Source: Chloroflexota bacterium (lineage in GTDB: Bacteria > Chloroflexota > Dehalococcoidia > SM23-28-2 > RBG-16-64-32). From it: 22,098 bases of DNA. The stretch is taken from contig VBJS01000023.1 of assembly GCA_005880055.1 (NCBI GenBank), positions 1 through 22,098 on the forward strand. Direction: 5' to 3'. Under the pieces are notes generated by a model. The model was not told the origin of the DNA. It saw only the letters and a list, made by a program, of their open reading frames with translations, and did not search any database. The first letter of the stretch is position 1. Every line of letters begins with the position of its first letter. This document shows positions 7,074 through 17,609 of this stretch, piece by piece. Both the position numbers and the translations under genes were made by a program.

Positions 7074-7967
7074 TCAGCTTCCGATGGCCTGCAGCACAGC
7101 GTCGGCGATAACCCGGTAGCCGGCGTCGTTCGGATGAATCAAGTCGACGGCGATGTATTGGTGCGCCTTGCCAGCGAAGAGCGGATAGCTGTCCACCAGC
7201 GTCACGTTGCTGCTCTGCGCCTGCGCGCGGATGAGGTCATTCAGGCCATCTGGAAATGGAGTGTCGGGCATTCCCTCGAGGGCCAGTTGGGCCAGAGCAT
7301 CGAACCCGGCGGCGCCGCCCGAGAAGGGGTTGTACAGGGTGAGCAGTGCGATTTTCACGTTCGGGTCGGCGGCCTGGAGTTGGTCCAGGGTCGATTTGAG
7401 GTTCGGCGTGTACTTCTCGAAGACATCTCGCAGGGCGTTCACACATTCCGGCCGCTGGAGGCCTTCGGTTACGTTTGGGCACTTCCCCGGCACGACGAGT
7501 GTGAAGAACAGGCCGAGGAGATCGTTCCCGCCGATCTCGACCGTCACCAGCTTTACGTCGTTGTCCGGGTTGTTGTCGTGGTTGCGCGCCTGGATCTCCG
7601 AGACGGCGCGGGCGACATGTCCGTGGTCCAGCAGGTCCGCGCTTGTGTCTCCGCTCTGTCCCAGGTTCAGCAGGCCGGTGCCGGCGGGTAACCCCTTTTG
7701 CACCAGGGGCACGAAGGCCGTCGATGTCCGGTCCGTCGCTCCTACGCCTGCCGACAGGGAGTCGCCGAGGGCGATGTAGAGGGGTGCGTTCGGGTTTGGC
7801 GAGGGCAGGAGGGAGTCGGGCGCCGACGAGCCGCCGGGAGAGCGGGTGGCGGTCGCGCTTGCTGCCGGCGACGCCGAGCCGGAGGAAGCGCCGTTGCCAT
7901 TGTCGCTGCTGCAGCCGGCGAACGACACCATGATCGCCAGGAGGACAAGCGGCAGGAGCCATCGCAT
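7074..7967 (-). CDS. SGNH/GDSL-family hydrolase lipoprotein
   Basis: This encodes about 297 residues of a secreted esterase/lipase-type hydrolase. The signal peptide MRWLLPLVLLAIMVSFAGC ends in a lipobox with Cys19, followed by a Ser/Ala/Pro-rich linker to about residue 60. SGNH blocks are present: block I ALGDSLSAG with nucleophile Ser70, NLGQSGDTS (block II Gly), EIGGNDLLG (block III Asn) and the DLIHPNDAGY Asp-His pair near the C-terminus. The frame is open to 8018, but ATG at 7967-7965 puts the signal peptide at the N-terminus. No Shine-Dalgarno site precedes this ATG. TATCAT ends 7 nt before it, which would suit a leaderless transcript. Substrate is unknown. Confidence 0.9.
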   Translation of the reverse strand: MRWLLPLVLLAIMVSFAGCSSDNGNGASSGSASPAASATATRSPGGSSAPDSLLPSPNPNAPLYIALGDSLSAGVGATDRTSTAFVPLVQKGLPAGTGLLNLGQSGDTSADLLDHGHVARAVSEIQARNHDNNPDNDVKLVTVEIGGNDLLGLFFTLVVPGKCPNVTEGLQRPECVNALRDVFEKYTPNLKSTLDQLQAADPNVKIALLTLYNPFSGGAAGFDALAQLALEGMPDTPFPDGLNDLIRAQAQSSNVTLVDSYPLFAGKAHQYIAVDLIHPNDAGYRVIADAVLQAIGS

Positions 7968-8135
7968 AGATTTATGATACGCCGCTGAACGGGGGCTTGC
8001 GGAAAACAGCCGAGGCACTGAGTCAAGAGTGGACTCCCGGCCTTCTCCGCCGGGATGCCTTCACGGCAACGGCATCTCATGAAACAGCGGCATCGGCGGT
8101 CGGCACAACATCGGTTTGCCGGGCGAAGGAGGCGA

Positions 8136-9053
8136 CTAGGCGTTGATGACAGCGATGGCGCCGGCGGCAAGGAACAGCGCCTGGAAGAACACGCTGCCGC
8201 TCAATAGCAGGTAGGCGGCGGCGCGCTCGCGCCACTGGAAGCTGAGCGCCGCCAGCAGGTTTACGGCCAGGAAAGCCGTTGCGGTTGCGGGGATGCGAAG
8301 GATGTCTACCCTGTCGTGCAGAGTGGTGATGTCGCCTACCGGTGGGAACTCGATGGTGATCTCACTGTTCAGGTGCGGGTAAGCGGCGAAGAGGAATCCC
8401 CAGAGCGCCAGATTTACCAGCAAGGCGGCCATAGCCAGCGCCTGGGCCTTGCGGTCCACCCAGATAGGGTGCCGCGAGACGATATCGCGCTCAACGCCGG
8501 ACGGGCGCACCGGCAGCGCGCCCTTCTGGAGGCGCTGTGCGGACGCAATGAATCGCTCCGGATTCAGGGGGCTGAGGGCGTAGATGGCGTCCGCGGTTTG
8601 CACGTAAACAAGCTCTTCCGGCGCGCGGTGCGTGGAAAAGAAGAGCACGCTCCCCAGCCCCTGGACCTGCCCTCGGCCGACGTGGTAGCCCCACCAGCCA
8701 AGGCCCTGCACGCGGGGGCGGTGCTCGCCTCGGCCGGGGATCATCTTCTCGATCGTCTCTATAGAGATAAAGTGCCGCATCAAGCCCCAGCCCACGGTTA
8801 GCCCGCTGCCGTCCATCGTGTAGCGCAGGCTAAGACAGCCATAGGCCCAGAAGGCGAACGCCAAGGCCAGCAGAAGCAGAACGCCCACGCCAAAGAAGGC
8901 GAGGAATTGAGGGAAAGATACGGGCCAATCCACCGCCTTTATGAAGAGGGCGACAGCCAGGGCAAGCGCGGCGGCCGATGCTCCGAAGCCGATCAGGGTG
9001 CCGGTGGCGCGGGCGGGACGCTCTATGGTGAGGCTTTGACTTTTGAGTAGCAT
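8136..9053 (-). CDS. Membrane protein with PH-like domain
   Basis: This encodes about 305 residues. Hydrophobic segments lie near residues 20-39, 48-72, 204-224, 253-272 and 280-303. Between the second and third is a soluble stretch (about 74-180) with the pattern of bacterial PH-like domains: RYTMDGSGLTVGWG, ISIETIEKMIPG, and VYVQTADAIYALSPLNPERFI. The assignment rests on this pattern and topology, and the function is unknown. I chose ATG at 9053-9051; a GTG at 9062 is in the same frame. The start lies inside the 3' end of ilvE, overlapping by about 31 bases in another frame, so translation may depend on ilvE. There is no clear Shine-Dalgarno site. Confidence 0.7.
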   Translation of the reverse strand: MLLKSQSLTIERPARATGTLIGFGASAAALALAVALFIKAVDWPVSFPQFLAFFGVGVLLLLALAFAFWAYGCLSLRYTMDGSGLTVGWGLMRHFISIETIEKMIPGRGEHRPRVQGLGWWGYHVGRGQVQGLGSVLFFSTHRAPEELVYVQTADAIYALSPLNPERFIASAQRLQKGALPVRPSGVERDIVSRHPIWVDRKAQALAMAALLVNLALWGFLFAAYPHLNSEITIEFPPVGDITTLHDRVDILRIPATATAFLAVNLLAALSFQWRERAAAYLLLSGSVFFQALFLAAGAIAVINA

Positions 9054-9961
9054 GGCGTGCACCAGTGCGCGTATTTGGGGTTGCGTCCGGTGATTATCTG
9101 GAAATACAGGTCGACGAGCCGGCCGGTTACCGGTCCCATACGGCCGTTGCCTATCGGCCTGCGGTCCAGCTCAACGACCGGTGTTACGTGGGCCGCTGTC
9201 CCCGTCATAAAGCACTCATCGGAGGTGTAGAGTTCCGTGCGGTCAATATCCCGCTCCACTGTCTCCATCGCAAACTCTTCCTGCGCGAGCGTCATGACTG
9301 TATCTCGCGTGATGCCGACGAGGATGTTCGAGGAAGGTGGCGGAGTGATCAGCTTGCCGCCCTGAATAATGAAGATGTTCTCCCCGGAGCCCTCGGAGAT
9401 GTGGCCCCGCTCGTCCAACATGATCGCTTCGTCGAAGCCGCTGAGCTGTGCTTCCGTTTTGGCGAGAGCGGAGTTCGCGTAGATGCCGGTGATCTTGGCG
9501 CGCGCGGGGATGCCGGTGTCTTCGACGCGACGCCAGGATGAAGTGCAGCAACGTGCGCCCTTTTCGATATCCAGGTAGGGACCGAAGGGGGCAACGAAAA
9601 TCAGCAGGTCATCCTCGAGGTTGTGCAACCGCACGCCGAGGACCTCGGAGCTCTTGTAGACCAGCGGCCGGATGTAGACGTCCTCGCGAAAGCCCGACAT
9701 CTCGACGAGCCGGGTGACCGTGGAGAATAGCTCTTCGTCGGAGTAATCAAACTCCATCTGCATGATGCGGCAGCTCTTGCGCAGGCGGTCGAAGTGCTCC
9801 TTCATGCGGAAGACGTAGACCTGGCCCTCCTCCTCGTTCCAGTTGCCGCGAATGCCCTCGAATACAGCCGTGCCGTAGTTAAAGGCGTGGGTCATCACGC
9901 CGATTTTGGCCTCAGCCAGAGGCACGATCTGCTTTTTGAAGTAGGCGTACGGCGTCGCCAT
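9023..9961 (-). CDS. ilvE: Branched-chain amino acid aminotransferase
   Basis: This encodes a complete 312-residue class IV, PLP-dependent aminotransferase, which makes the final transfer to valine, leucine and isoleucine. Motifs include FNYGTAVFEGIRG, the RPLVYKSSEVLGV segment, the PLP-lysine region ARAKITGIYANSALAK, EAIMLDERGHISEGSGENIF, and GITRDTVM with FMTGTAAHVTPV. The start ATG at 9961-9959 gives the usual N-terminus MATPYAYF. It is well separated from ilvDB (about 6.4 kb) and has no T-box of its own. The C-terminus extends a few residues past the usual WCTP end, overlapping the downstream membrane protein gene. Confidence 0.95.
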   Translation of the reverse strand: MATPYAYFKKQIVPLAEAKIGVMTHAFNYGTAVFEGIRGNWNEEEGQVYVFRMKEHFDRLRKSCRIMQMEFDYSDEELFSTVTRLVEMSGFREDVYIRPLVYKSSEVLGVRLHNLEDDLLIFVAPFGPYLDIEKGARCCTSSWRRVEDTGIPARAKITGIYANSALAKTEAQLSGFDEAIMLDERGHISEGSGENIFIIQGGKLITPPPSSNILVGITRDTVMTLAQEEFAMETVERDIDRTELYTSDECFMTGTAAHVTPVVELDRRPIGNGRMGPVTGRLVDLYFQIITGRNPKYAHWCTPCYSKVKASP

Positions 9962-10191
9962 ACAGGGCAGCCCCTTTCCGGAGAAGGATGTGGATAAGTA
10001 TAGGCGCAGCCGCGAAGGCGAGGCAAATGGCGGCGGAGGCCACGCACCAGGAGTCGCCCGCAGCCTGTCGCGCTGATTGTCCTGCCCAACTGGCAGGGAC
10101 GCCTACGCCGATACGGGACTAGTGCCGCACAAGCGACATGATCGCTCAGAAGGGCACTCAGCGGACCGCCGAGGCGCCAAGGGTCTTCGTC

Positions 10192-10902
10192 CTATGCATT
10201 GTCAGCTGAAGAAAAGACGGCGCGCGTCTTCATGGCTTCCAGCCGCTGCAGCTGGGCCAGGCCCTTCCGGGTGTCGCTGGCCACGCGGGCCGGATCGCAG
10301 TTCTTGAGCCGGTACTTGAACAGCCAGTATGTGAACTCGCGCAGGTCTGCCAGCGATATCGCTTCCGGCTGCGGCAGCGCCTGCGCCTCCCGGAACTGCG
10401 AGAACAGCGCGGGCTTGGAGGCGCCGTAGACGCGGCTGAACACTTCATCGTCCATATGGCCGTTCTCCCAGATGCGAGACGAAGTGCGCTCCTTATGTAC
10501 CTCGCCCTGGACCGCCAATTGCAGCGCCTCCTCCACGTGCACGCCGTAGACGAAGTTCAGGTGCGAACGGTACTTGGCACCGAGCAGGCGCTGAAGCTCG
10601 TCCCCCCGCATCTCGACGGGCAGCCGGCCGTGGAAGAGCAGCCCTTCCACTTCATCCGCTGGGACCAGTTCAGTCAACTCCTCGCATAAGCGTTCGGCCA
10701 GGAGGAGCCAGTCGAAGGCTTCGCCGCCAACCAGATAGCGGAAGGTGCGCCCATTCACCTGCTCGGCGGGCAGCGGCCAGCGCCGCACGGCGGTCAGCAT
10801 GCAGAAAAACCAGTGCTCTTCGCCGCGCGCCACTGCTGCGCCCAGGTCGGCGATGATCTGCACTGCTTCGTCTACCGCTACGAGTTCGGCCTCAGCCCTC
10901 AT
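10192..10902 (-). CDS. Uncharacterised protein downstream of secA
   Basis: I do not recognise this 236-residue protein. It is soluble, with no signal or membrane segment, and mostly helical in composition. It has a Trp/Phe-rich stretch EEHWFFCMLTAVRRWPLP, an acidic middle, and a Lys/Arg-rich C-terminus (FKYRLKNCDPARVASDTRKG). The ATG at 10902-10900 lies 20 bp after the secA stop, with GGTGGGG just upstream. The frame is open to 10953, but that would overlap secA by 31 bp. Close spacing suggests co-transcription with secA. Its base composition is like the neighbouring genes, so it is probably real. Confidence 0.72.
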   Translation of the reverse strand: MRAEAELVAVDEAVQIIADLGAAVARGEEHWFFCMLTAVRRWPLPAEQVNGRTFRYLVGGEAFDWLLLAERLCEELTELVPADEVEGLLFHGRLPVEMRGDELQRLLGAKYRSHLNFVYGVHVEEALQLAVQGEVHKERTSSRIWENGHMDDEVFSRVYGASKPALFSQFREAQALPQPEAISLADLREFTYWLFKYRLKNCDPARVASDTRKGLAQLQRLEAMKTRAVFSSADNA

Positions 10903-10922
10903 CCCCACCGCACCTGTCCGTT

Positions 10923-13749
<2,827 letters not shown>

Positions 13750-14103
13750 GAGTTACCTGATTCCCTCAATCCCCGTGATGCTTGCAACCCCTCTATTTGT
13801 ATTACGCGACCGAGCCGCTCCCCGGCCGCACGCTACGTCAATGATACCAGCTTGGGCCCCGAGTAGCCGGGTTCGGCAGGGCGGATTCAGTTAACCACGA
13901 TACCGGCGAACACGGCGAAAAAATAGGGATAATACGGGCACGGCGTCCGGAGTCTTGCAAATCTGCATGCGCTGCTCCATTGTTCGCAGTATATTCTTCA
14001 CTCGGAAATTCCATAAGGTGCCATCAGCGGGCTTGCCAAAGGCACGTAACATCGTCCGCGAAGACCCAGGCAGGACGGCCCGCGTCGGGACAGGAGGACA
14101 AGC
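13750..14103. other. Divergent intergenic region, secA and acyl-CoA ligase promoters
   Basis: No supported gene lies here. Both flanking genes read outward, so it must hold two promoters. A TATATT at about 13991-13996 could be a plus-strand -10, but neither direction shows a convincing -35/-10 pair. AGGAGG at 14092-14097, 6 nt before the ATG at 14104, is a strong ribosome-binding site for the ligase. The secA start has only a weak AGGT upstream. The stretch TTAACCACGATACC...AACACGGCGAAAA (about 13890-13922) resembles a dispersed intergenic repeat seen in other genomes. Confidence 0.5.
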
Positions 14104-15786
14104 ATGCCGAAGACGAACGGATCATCGATCTCGTATTCAGCGGGTGAAACAACCGGCCGGCTCTCGGAACAGACCATCGGCGCTTGCCTCGCCGGTGTGA
14201 TCAGGCGAGAGCCGGACGCGGAGGCGCTTGTCAGCCGCCACCAGGGCATCCGGCTGACCTACGCGCAGTTCGGCGGCGAGGTGGAGCGCGTGGCTCGCTC
14301 GCTGCTGGCCCTCGGCATCGAGAAGGGCGACCGGGTTGGCATCTGGGCGCCTAACTGCGCAGAGTGGGCGTACGTGCAGTTCGCCGCCGGCCGCGTTGGA
14401 GCGATTCTCGTGAACGTCAACCCCGCCTACCGCGCCAACGAGATGGCCTACGCGGTCAATCAGTCGGGCGTCCGGCTCCTCATCACGGCCCCGTCGTTCA
14501 CGGCCTCCGACTACATCGATCGCATCGCCGAAGTCCGCGTGGACCTCCCTGAACTACAGCGGGTCGTCGTAATCGGCGATCGCCGGACCGGCTTCCAGGG
14601 AGACCTTATCTGGGATGAGTTCCTCTCGGCGGGGGAACCCGTCCCACCCGAGGACGTTCAAGCCCGCGAGGCGAGCCTCGGGTGCCAGGACGCGATCAAC
14701 ATCCAGTACACCAGCGGCACTACCGGCAACCCGAAGGGCGCGACTCTGACGCACCACAACATCCTCAACAATGCGAAGATGGTCGCGGAGACGCTACGCT
14801 ACTCCGCTGCTGACCGAGTCTGTATTCCGGTCCCGCTCTACCACTGCTTTGGGATGGGGGTGGGCAACCTGGGATGCGTCGTCTCCGGCGCCACCATGGT
14901 CTACCCGGCGCCGTCGTTCGAGCCGCTGGCGACGCTCGAGGCGATCGCGGAAGAGCGCTGCACCAGCATCTACGGTGTGCCGACGATGTTCATCGCGCAG
15001 CTGGAGCACCCGGAGTTCGCCAAATTCGACCTTACCTCCCTGCGCACGGGCATTATGGCCGGCGCTCCCTGTCCTATCGAGACGATGAAGCGGGTGATCA
15101 GCGACATGCATGCAAGGGAGGTGTGCATCGCGTATGGCATGACGGAGACGTCGCCCGTCTCCTTCATCACGCGGCCCAGCGATAGCGTCGAGCGGCGCGT
15201 CAGCACGGTGGGTACCGTTGCGACCGACGTTGAAGCGAAGGTGGTGGACACCCAGACGGGTGAGACCGTTCCGATCGGCCGGCCGGGAGAAGTGTGCACG
15301 CGCGGCTACCTCGTGATGCGCGGCTACTGGAAGGACCCCGAAGCCACGGCAGAGGCGGTCGACACCGAGGGCTGGATGCACACCGGCGACCTCGGTGTGT
15401 TGGATGAGGAGGGATACCTGAACATCGTCGGCCGCAGCAAGGACATGGTGATCCGTGGCGGCGAGAACATCTACCCGGTGGAGATCGAGCAGGTGCTCTT
15501 TCAGCACCCGGCCGTGGCCAGCGCCCAGCTGATTGGCGTCCCCGACGAGCGCATGTGAGAGGAGCTGATGGCCTGGATTGTCCTCCGCGAGGGCGCCTCG
15601 GCGGGCGAAGACGAGCTACGCGAGCACTGCCGCAAGCACCTGGCGCACTTCAAGGCGCCCCGCTACTGGAAGTTCGTCGCGGAGTACCCGCTGACAGTGA
15701 CCGGCAAGGTGCAGAAGTTCCGGATGCGGGAGATGGCCGTGCAGGAGCTTGGCCTGGAGGCCGCTGAGGCAATTCGGACTGCTTGA
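14104..15786 (+). pseudogene. Acyl-CoA ligase (AMP-binding), interrupted by one in-frame UGA
   Basis: This encodes an ANL-superfamily fatty-acyl/carboxylate-CoA ligase, which activates an acid through an acyl-AMP. Motifs run in order: YTSGTTGNPKG (residues 202-212), YGMTETSP (344-351), HTGDLG (about 427-431, Asp429), GRSKDMVIRGGENIYPVEIE, and the C-terminal GKVQKF with the catalytic Lys (535 or 538). TGA at 15556-15558 (codon 485) interrupts GVPDERM-EELMAW, where relatives have Gly (GGN). The frame resumes at once and stays open to 15786, giving a normal total of about 560 codons. One G-to-T change explains it. A strong AGGAGG supports the ATG. It converges on the crotonase gene. Chain-length preference is unknown. 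Confidence 0.9.
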
Positions 15787-15843
15787 GGGCGCTAAGTCTG
15801 GAGTCACCTCCGTTAGCGGTGGGTTGAACGCCTTGACCGAAGC

Positions 15844-16620
15844 TCACCCCGCCGGGCGCAGCGGCGGCGGGCGCTCGCCGCTGGCGTAGCGCGCCAGCCA
15901 GTCCGCCATCGCCGGGTCGGCCAGCGTTTCGCGGTGCGCCTCCATCTCGAAGCGCAGCCCTTCGGCGATCGGCAGCGCCGTTCCATCGAGCGCTGCGCGG
16001 CGGTCGTTCCGAATGGCGCGCTGCGGGTAGGCGGTGAGCGCCTCCGCGATCTCCAGCGCGCGCTCGAGCGCGTCCGGCACGACCTCCTGCACAAGGCCGA
16101 TGCGAAGCGCGTGCTCGGCCCCTATCAGCACCCCGGTCTCGATCAGGTAGAGGGCGTTGCCCAAGCCAACGATGCGCGGCAGCCGCTGTGTGCCGCCATC
16201 GAGAAGCGGCACGCCCCAGCGGCGGTTCAGGATCCCGAGCTGGGCGTCGCTGGAAGCGATCCGGAAATCGCACCAGCAGGCCAGCTCCAGCCCGCCCGCC
16301 GTGCAGTAGCCGTTGACAGCCGCGATCAGCGGCTTGCCGACGTCGGTGATGCGAGAGATGCCCATCGGGCCGGACTCCCGCGAGCCGGGGCGGGCGCCGA
16401 GCGTCTGCGTCGCCTTCAGGTCGGCGCCCGAGCAGAACGCCTGCTTGCCTGCGCCGGTGAGGATGAGCACGTCGAGGGAATCGTCGCGCTTGAACTCATC
16501 GACGGCCTCGAACAGCCCCTGGGCCGTCTCGCCGTCGACGCAGTTGCGCACCTCCGGCCGGTTGATGCTCACCACCCAGGTGCGCTCGCGCCGCTCTGTC
16601 GTCACCTTCGAGTCAGCCAT
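15844..16620 (-). CDS. Crotonase-superfamily protein (enoyl-CoA hydratase-like)
   Basis: This encodes 258 residues with the crotonase fold. The oxyanion-hole segments are intact: FCSGADLKA and NGYCTAGGLELACWCDFRIA. The active-site region reads LGILNRRWGVPLLDGGTQRL, then LYLIETG. Aligned by eye to rat enoyl-CoA hydratase, the two catalytic glutamates are replaced by Asn and Tyr. Ordinary hydration is therefore doubtful; the RRWGVPL signature marks a subfamily often annotated only as crotonase. The start ATG at 16620-16618 has GGAGGG upstream and overlaps the end of the upstream gene by 8 bp, so the two are coupled. It probably acts on a CoA thioester supplied by nearby genes. Confidence 0.9.
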   Translation of the reverse strand: MADSKVTTERRERTWVVSINRPEVRNCVDGETAQGLFEAVDEFKRDDSLDVLILTGAGKQAFCSGADLKATQTLGARPGSRESGPMGISRITDVGKPLIAAVNGYCTAGGLELACWCDFRIASSDAQLGILNRRWGVPLLDGGTQRLPRIVGLGNALYLIETGVLIGAEHALRIGLVQEVVPDALERALEIAEALTAYPQRAIRNDRRAALDGTALPIAEGLRFEMEAHRETLADPAMADWLARYASGERPPPLRPAG

Positions 16621-17437
16621 CACGCCCTCCGTATTTGCGCTCCAGCCACTGCGACCACGTCATCTTCCCGTCCGCGTGTTCCGGCGTGCCATGCCTGTCG
16701 GCAGGCAGGCAATTATAGCCGTTCCGAAAGCCCGCCGCGATCCGGCCGAAGACGGGCAGGTTGACGATCGTCTTCCGCTGCCCGCGCGCCTGCAGCCAGT
16801 CGGCGGCCATCTCGCCCCAGGTCAGTACCTGCGGCCCGCCCAGGTCCGGCAGCCGGCCGGACGGCCCCTTCGCGGCGTATTCCACCATGCGCTCCGCCAC
16901 CTCCCCGGTATCGACCGGCTGGAACTTGAACGCCTTCGGCAAGAAGAGCACCCCCGGCAGCCGGGATAGCACGCTGGTGAACGTATCGATCAGCGAGTGG
17001 AACTGTGTGGCGCGCAGGTTCGACCAGGGGACGCCCGAGTCCTCGATCATCCGCTCGCAGGCAAGCTTCGCCTTGTAGTAGCCGAGCGGGATGCGCTCGA
17101 TGCCGACGATGGAGATGTAGAAGAGGTGCGGCGTCGAAGCCGCTTTCGCCGCCGCAACGAGTTTTCGCGTGCCCGCGATGTCCACCTTCGCCCGCCTGCC
17201 GGCGCCGGTGGCGGCGTGGACGATCAGGTCGCAGCCGGCGACGGCATCGTTGATGCCGGCCCCCGTCGTGAGGTCACATTGCGCCCATTCGTCGGGGCTG
17301 GGTCCCCAACCCACATCAGAAGAATGTGGTTTCGGCCCGCGGCTGAGGACGCGGATAGTGTAGCCGACGGCCGCGAAACGCGGCACAAGCTCCGAGCCCA
17401 GCCCGCCGGTGCCGCCGGTGATCAGTACTCGGGGCAT
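16613..17437 (-). CDS. NAD(P)-binding, NmrA-like atypical SDR protein
   Basis: This encodes 274 residues. A Rossmann N-terminus LITGGTGGLGSELV (GGTGGLG, about residues 8-14) is followed by VLSRGPKP, CDLIVHAATG, FYISIVGIERIPLGYYKAKLACERMIEDSG (YxxxK-like), and an LRATQFHSL segment typical of NmrA-like/NDUFA9-like atypical short-chain dehydrogenases. Substrate is unknown. Near the C-terminus, NCLPADRHG precedes TPEHADGKMTW; it is encoded by a small hairpin repeat and looks inserted. The ATG at 17437-17435 has only a weak GGTGG upstream. It overlaps the crotonase start downstream, forming a two-gene unit. Confidence 0.87.
   Translation of the reverse strand: MPRVLITGGTGGLGSELVPRFAAVGYTIRVLSRGPKPHSSDVGWGPSPDEWAQCDLTTGAGINDAVAGCDLIVHAATGAGRRAKVDIAGTRKLVAAAKAASTPHLFYISIVGIERIPLGYYKAKLACERMIEDSGVPWSNLRATQFHSLIDTFTSVLSRLPGVLFLPKAFKFQPVDTGEVAERMVEYAAKGPSGRLPDLGGPQVLTWGEMAADWLQARGQRKTIVNLPVFGRIAAGFRNGYNCLPADRHGTPEHADGKMTWSQWLERKYGGRDG
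16692..16711. repeat. Small hairpin repeat inside the NmrA-like gene
   Basis: TGCCTG (16692-16697), loop TCGG, CAGGCA (16702-16707), followed by a further GGCA. It resembles the TGCCTGCCGACAGGCA-type hairpins scattered in several bacterial genomes. It is read in frame and adds about nine residues to the host protein. Confidence 0.5.
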
Positions 17438-17468
17438 CTAAGGCAACCACCCAAGGATGAAGCAGGCC

Positions 17469-17567
17469 GTAGGGGCGCAGCACACGGGTTAGCGGGGAGG
17501 CTTGGCGATGCGCAGCAACCGCTGGTGGCGAGAGCCAACGCGAACTCGGCGCGTGCTGCGCCCCTAC
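17469..17567. repeat. 99-bp inverted-repeat (MITE-like) element
   Basis: Left end GTAGGGGCGCAGCAC (17469-17483) and right end GTGCTGCGCCCCTAC (17553-17567) are perfect 15-bp inverted repeats. The interior encodes no supported gene. It lies between the LLM oxidoreductase gene and the NmrA-like gene on the minus strand. Its ends and size match the element at 4517-4613. No clear target-site duplication is visible. Confidence 0.8.
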
Positions 17568-17609
17568 AGTGATTGCGCGGCGACTGAACGGTCGCTGTCC
17601 GCATGCTCA

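Noticed and set aside
10080..10098. CCTGCC/GGCAGG hairpin as terminator after the secA-linked gene
   Set aside because: The stem is only 6-7 bp, has no T-tract on the minus strand, and lies about 95 bp past the stop codon.
15556..15558. Reassigned UGA (Gly) genetic code
   Set aside because: Several intact genes in the window end at TGA, and the codon occurs only once inside a conserved gene. A point change or read error is simpler.
15807..15822. Bidirectional terminator between the convergent ligase and crotonase genes
   Set aside because: The CCTCCG/CGGTGG stem contains a mismatch and lacks T-tracts on both sides.
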